A program made the position numbers and the translations under genes. Below the pieces are notes generated by a model. It was not told the origin of the DNA and ran no database searches. It worked only from the letters and a program-made list of their open reading frames with translations. Shown here in pieces: positions 61,915-64,000 of a DNA stretch of 64,000 nt. Location: assembly GCF_002278925.1 (NCBI RefSeq), contig NZ_NCJH01000024.1, positions 1 through 64,000 on the forward strand. The letters are read 5' to 3'. How positions within the stretch are numbered: the stretch's first letter is position 1; the number at the start of each line of letters is the position of its first letter. Source of the DNA: Polaromonas sp. 39-63-25 (GTDB lineage Bacteria; Pseudomonadota; Gammaproteobacteria; Burkholderiales; Burkholderiaceae_C).

Positions 61915-62598
61915 ATGACCGTCAAAACCATGTCCGGACCCTTGCGGCCGTATCAGCGGCTGTTGCTGACTGTTTGCACCGCTGCCCTGGTGGGTAGCAG
62001 CCTGAGCGCCTGCTTCCCCCTGGTTCTGGGCGGTGCGGCGGCCGGCGCGCTGGTCGCCATCGACCGGCGCACCTCGGGTGCCCAGCTCGAAGACGAGGGG
62101 ATCGAGCTGCGCGCCATGGCCCGCCTGCGCGACAACATCGGCAGCCGGGCGCGCGTCAGCGTGACCAGCTACAACCGCCAGGTGCTGCTGACTGGTGAAG
62201 TGCTCAACGAGCAGGACAGAAAGCTGGTGGAGCAGGTCGTGTCGCGGGTGGAGAACGTGGCCTCCGTGGTCAATGAACTGGCCATCATCAACAGTCCGAC
62301 GCTGGTGCAGCGCTCCTCCGACGTGTTGATCACCGGCCAGGTGAAAGCCCTGCTGATCGACTCCAGCGACATTTATGCCAACGCCTTCAAGGTGGTCACC
62401 GAGCGCGGCACCGTCTACCTGATGGGCCGTGTGACGCAGCGTGAAGCTGATCGCGCCACGGAAATTGTCCGTGGGGCCCGCGGCGTGCAGAAGGTGGTGC
62501 GCATTCTCGAGATCATCAGCGAGGACGAACTGCGCAGCCTGGTGCCGCAACCGGCCAAACCTGCCACGGCAACACGTCCGGCGGGCAGCGGCGGCTGA
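61915..62598 (+). CDS. BON-domain outer-membrane lipoprotein (DolP-like)
   Basis: The 227-residue product has a lipobox SSLSAC (Cys33) and two BON domains: LRDNIGSRARVSVTSYNRQV then LLTGEVLNEQDRKLVEQVVS, and NAFKVVTERGTVYLMGRVTQ then READRATEIVRGARGVQKVV. DolP (YraP) is needed for outer-membrane integrity in E. coli. AGGAG lies upstream at eight bases. It directly follows diaA and closes the gene group with a terminator. Confidence 0.9.
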   Translation: MTVKTMSGPLRPYQRLLLTVCTAALVGSSLSACFPLVLGGAAAGALVAIDRRTSGAQLEDEGIELRAMARLRDNIGSRARVSVTSYNRQVLLTGEVLNEQDRKLVEQVVSRVENVASVVNELAIINSPTLVQRSSDVLITGQVKALLIDSSDIYANAFKVVTERGTVYLMGRVTQREADRATEIVRGARGVQKVVRILEIISEDELRSLVPQPAKPATATRPAGSGG

Positions 62599-62618
62599 TC
62601 CCGGCTGCGCGGGGAAAC

Positions 62619-62650
62619 AAAAAAGGCCGGTGTTTGCACCGGCCTTTTTT
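62619..62650 (+). terminator. Terminator after the BON-domain gene
   Basis: Six A, GGCCGGTG, loop TTTG, CACCGGCC, then six T. It lies 21 bases after the stop, and can also end transcription of the convergent gene on the minus strand. Confidence 0.9.
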
Positions 62651-62685
62651 ATGGTGAGCAGGCGCCTATGGTGCGCCGCACCGAG

Positions 62686-63600
62686 TTATTTCAAACGGCG
62701 GATCAGGCTGGAGGTGTCCCAGCGCTGCCCGCCCATGGCCTGCACATCGCCGTAAAACTGGTCCACCAGGGCCGTGACCGGTAGCCGCGCGCCATTGGTC
62801 TTGGCTTCGTCGAGCACCAGCCCCAGGTCCTTGCGCATCCAGTCCACGGCAAAGCCGAAGTCGAACTTGTCGGCCACCATGGTCTTGCCGCGGTTGTCGA
62901 GCTGCCAGCTTTGCGCGGCGCCTTTGCCGATCACGTCCAGCACCTGGTTCATGTCCAGCCCGGCCTTTTGGCCGAAAGCAATGGCTTCGCTCAGGCCCTG
63001 CACCAGCCCGGCAATGCAGATCTGGTTGACCATTTTGGTCAGCTGGCCGGCGCCGCTGGCGCCCATCAGCGTGAAGGCTTTGGAAAACGCCATGCCGGCC
63101 GGCTTGACGGCGTCGAAGGCCGCGGCATCGCCGCCGCACATGACGGTGAGCGCGCCGTTTTGTGCACCCGCCTGGCCGCCCGAGACCGGGGCGTCGACAA
63201 ACTGCAGCTTCAGCGCCTGGGCCGCTGCGTACAGTTCGCGGGCCACGTCGGCCGATGCGGTGGTATGGTCCACAAAAATGGCGCCCGGCTGCATGCCGGC
63301 AAAGGCGCCGTCGGGGCCGAGCGTCACGCCGCGCAAGTCGTCGTCGTTGCCGACGCAGCAAAAAACGATGTCGGCGCCGCGCGCCGCTTCACGCGGCGTT
63401 GCGGCATGTTTTGGGTCTTTGGTGCCCGCGTACTCTGCGCACCATGCTACTGATTTGGTAGCGGTTCGATTGTAAACAGTGACCTGGTGACCGGCCAGCG
63501 CGAGGTGGCCGGCCATCGGGTAGCCCATGACGCCCAGGCCCAGAAAGGCAACTTTGCGGGAGGGGGCGGGTTCGTAGGTTTTGGGGTTGGTATTGCTCAT
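62686..63600 (-). CDS. 3-hydroxyisobutyrate dehydrogenase / 2-hydroxy-3-oxopropionate reductase family
   Basis: The 304-residue product has the NAD(P) fingerprint KVAFLGLGVMGYPMAGHLAL near the start, the family signature FVDAPVSGGQAGAQNGALTV and the catalytic Lys in GQLTKMVNQIC. The family oxidises beta-hydroxy acids such as 3-hydroxyisobutyrate, glycerate or tartronate semialdehyde; the substrate is not decided by these motifs. It is monocistronic here, with no clear operon partner. Confidence 0.9.
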   Translation of the reverse strand: MSNTNPKTYEPAPSRKVAFLGLGVMGYPMAGHLALAGHQVTVYNRTATKSVAWCAEYAGTKDPKHAATPREAARGADIVFCCVGNDDDLRGVTLGPDGAFAGMQPGAIFVDHTTASADVARELYAAAQALKLQFVDAPVSGGQAGAQNGALTVMCGGDAAAFDAVKPAGMAFSKAFTLMGASGAGQLTKMVNQICIAGLVQGLSEAIAFGQKAGLDMNQVLDVIGKGAAQSWQLDNRGKTMVADKFDFGFAVDWMRKDLGLVLDEAKTNGARLPVTALVDQFYGDVQAMGGQRWDTSSLIRRLK

Positions 63601-63745
63601 GGTATGGGAGAAGGGAAAAGAGGTGGGAGGGCGTAGCGAGCGGGCTTCAGGCGAGGCGGGCGGCGCGCAGCAACCGGAACGTACTTTTTGGGTACGTAGG
63701 GATTGTGAGCACCGACCAACACCGCATCAAGCCCGCGCAGTAGCT

Positions 63746-64000
63746 CTAGACAATGGACATGTGTTCGGTGCCGGCTGCCAGATCCTGTGTCTTGGCGCGC
63801 TGGGAGTTGAGTTTGATCTGCAGCCGCAGGTCGTTGACCGAGTCGGCGTTGCGCAGCGCGTCTTCGTAGGTGATCATGTTGCTTTCGAAGGCGTCGAAGA
63901 GCGCCTGGTCGAAGGTCTGCATGCCGAGGTTGCGGCTTTTCTTCATGATTTCCTTGATCTCGGAGACCTCACCCTTGAAGATCAGGTCGGAGATCAGCGG
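63746..64000 (-). CDS. pilU: PilU-like twitching motility ATPase, C-terminal end (partial)
   Basis: The frame runs off the right edge of the window. The visible 84 residues end a PilT/PilU-type ATPase: LISDLIFKGEVSEIKEIMKK, SRNLGMQTFDQALFDAFESN and MITYEDALRNADSVNDLRLQ, with the end GTEHMSIV. PilU helps PilT retract type IV pili. PilU is favoured over PilT because of the tail after the last helix; the ATP-binding part lies outside. Confidence 0.88.
   Translation of the reverse strand, partial: PLISDLIFKGEVSEIKEIMKKSRNLGMQTFDQALFDAFESNMITYEDALRNADSVNDLRLQIKLNSQRAKTQDLAAGTEHMSIV

Noticed and set aside
63440-63475. Stretch GCTACTGATTTGGTAGC resembling the start of the seven-copy repeat
   Set aside because: Only about 14 of 19 bases match and the match stops there; it lies inside a normally conserved dehydrogenase coding sequence.

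Overview
The window looks like a chromosome segment from a high-GC betaproteobacterium of the order Burkholderiales, most likely Comamonadaceae close to Rhodoferax or Polaromonas. This rests on recognised protein families and gene orders: an S10 ribosomal operon that stops at rpsQ, ribosomal protein S3 with a long tail, a regulatory PTS without sugar permeases, the dat-ybeD-lipB-lipA order and several Comamonadaceae-type intergenic repeats. No database search was possible.

Layout. 1-2.6 kb: end of the S10 operon (rplB end, rpsS, rplV, rpsC, rplP, rpmC, rpsQ) closed by a strong terminator. 2.7-10.4 kb: peroxiredoxin, GNAT acetyltransferase, cytochrome b561 and cytochrome c', a thioredoxin-like lipoprotein, DUF4197, OmpW-like porin, GrpB, an esterase and a CaiB-type CoA transferase. 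10.7-13.0 kb: three lower-GC genes separated by two recognisable attC sites, a gene-cassette remnant without an integrase. 13.0-17.2 kb: cyanate/nitrate-type ABC transporter with a DUF1348 protein and cyanase. 17.6-20.8 kb: CBS protein, NarL/NarX-like two-component pair, lipoprotein. 20.8-24.6 kb: MFS transporter and the regulatory PTS (EIIA, HPr, EI). 24.65-25.2 kb: a cluster of dispersed repeats. 25.3-29.5 kb: Spy/CpxP-like protein with an OmpR-type two-component system, DMT exporter, AraC regulator. 29.5-33.6 kb: lipoate genes and small membrane proteins. 33.8-41.0 kb: complete atp operon (atpIBEFHAGDC). 41.3-47.5 kb: TPM-domain proteins, LemA, small enzymes, dihaem cytochrome c. 47.7 kb: tRNA-Arg(CCG). 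48.2-57.0 kb: a lower-GC block with a branched-chain-amino-acid/amide ABC transporter, DUF1028 protein, nitrilase, XRE-cupin regulator and AtzG/AtzE-like amidase. 57.5-64.0 kb: DnaQ-like exonuclease, DUF938 methyltransferase, an rsmI-yraN-diaA-dolP neighbourhood, a 3-hydroxyisobutyrate dehydrogenase-type enzyme and the 3' end of a pilU-like gene.

How the parts fit. Two separate nitrogen-scavenging modules are present: the cyanate module (import, then CynS releasing ammonia and CO2) and the 48-57 kb amide module (import by a Liv-type transporter, hydrolysis by a nitrilase-family enzyme and an AtzE-type amidase, probably controlled by the divergent XRE-cupin regulator through three TGCACCA repeats). 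The most interesting observations are the integrase-less cassette array with a HEPN-like gene, the seven-copy intergenic repeat that sits on or next to stop codons, the amide island beside tRNA-Arg, and a perfect 23-bp palindrome that starts at the yraN stop codon.
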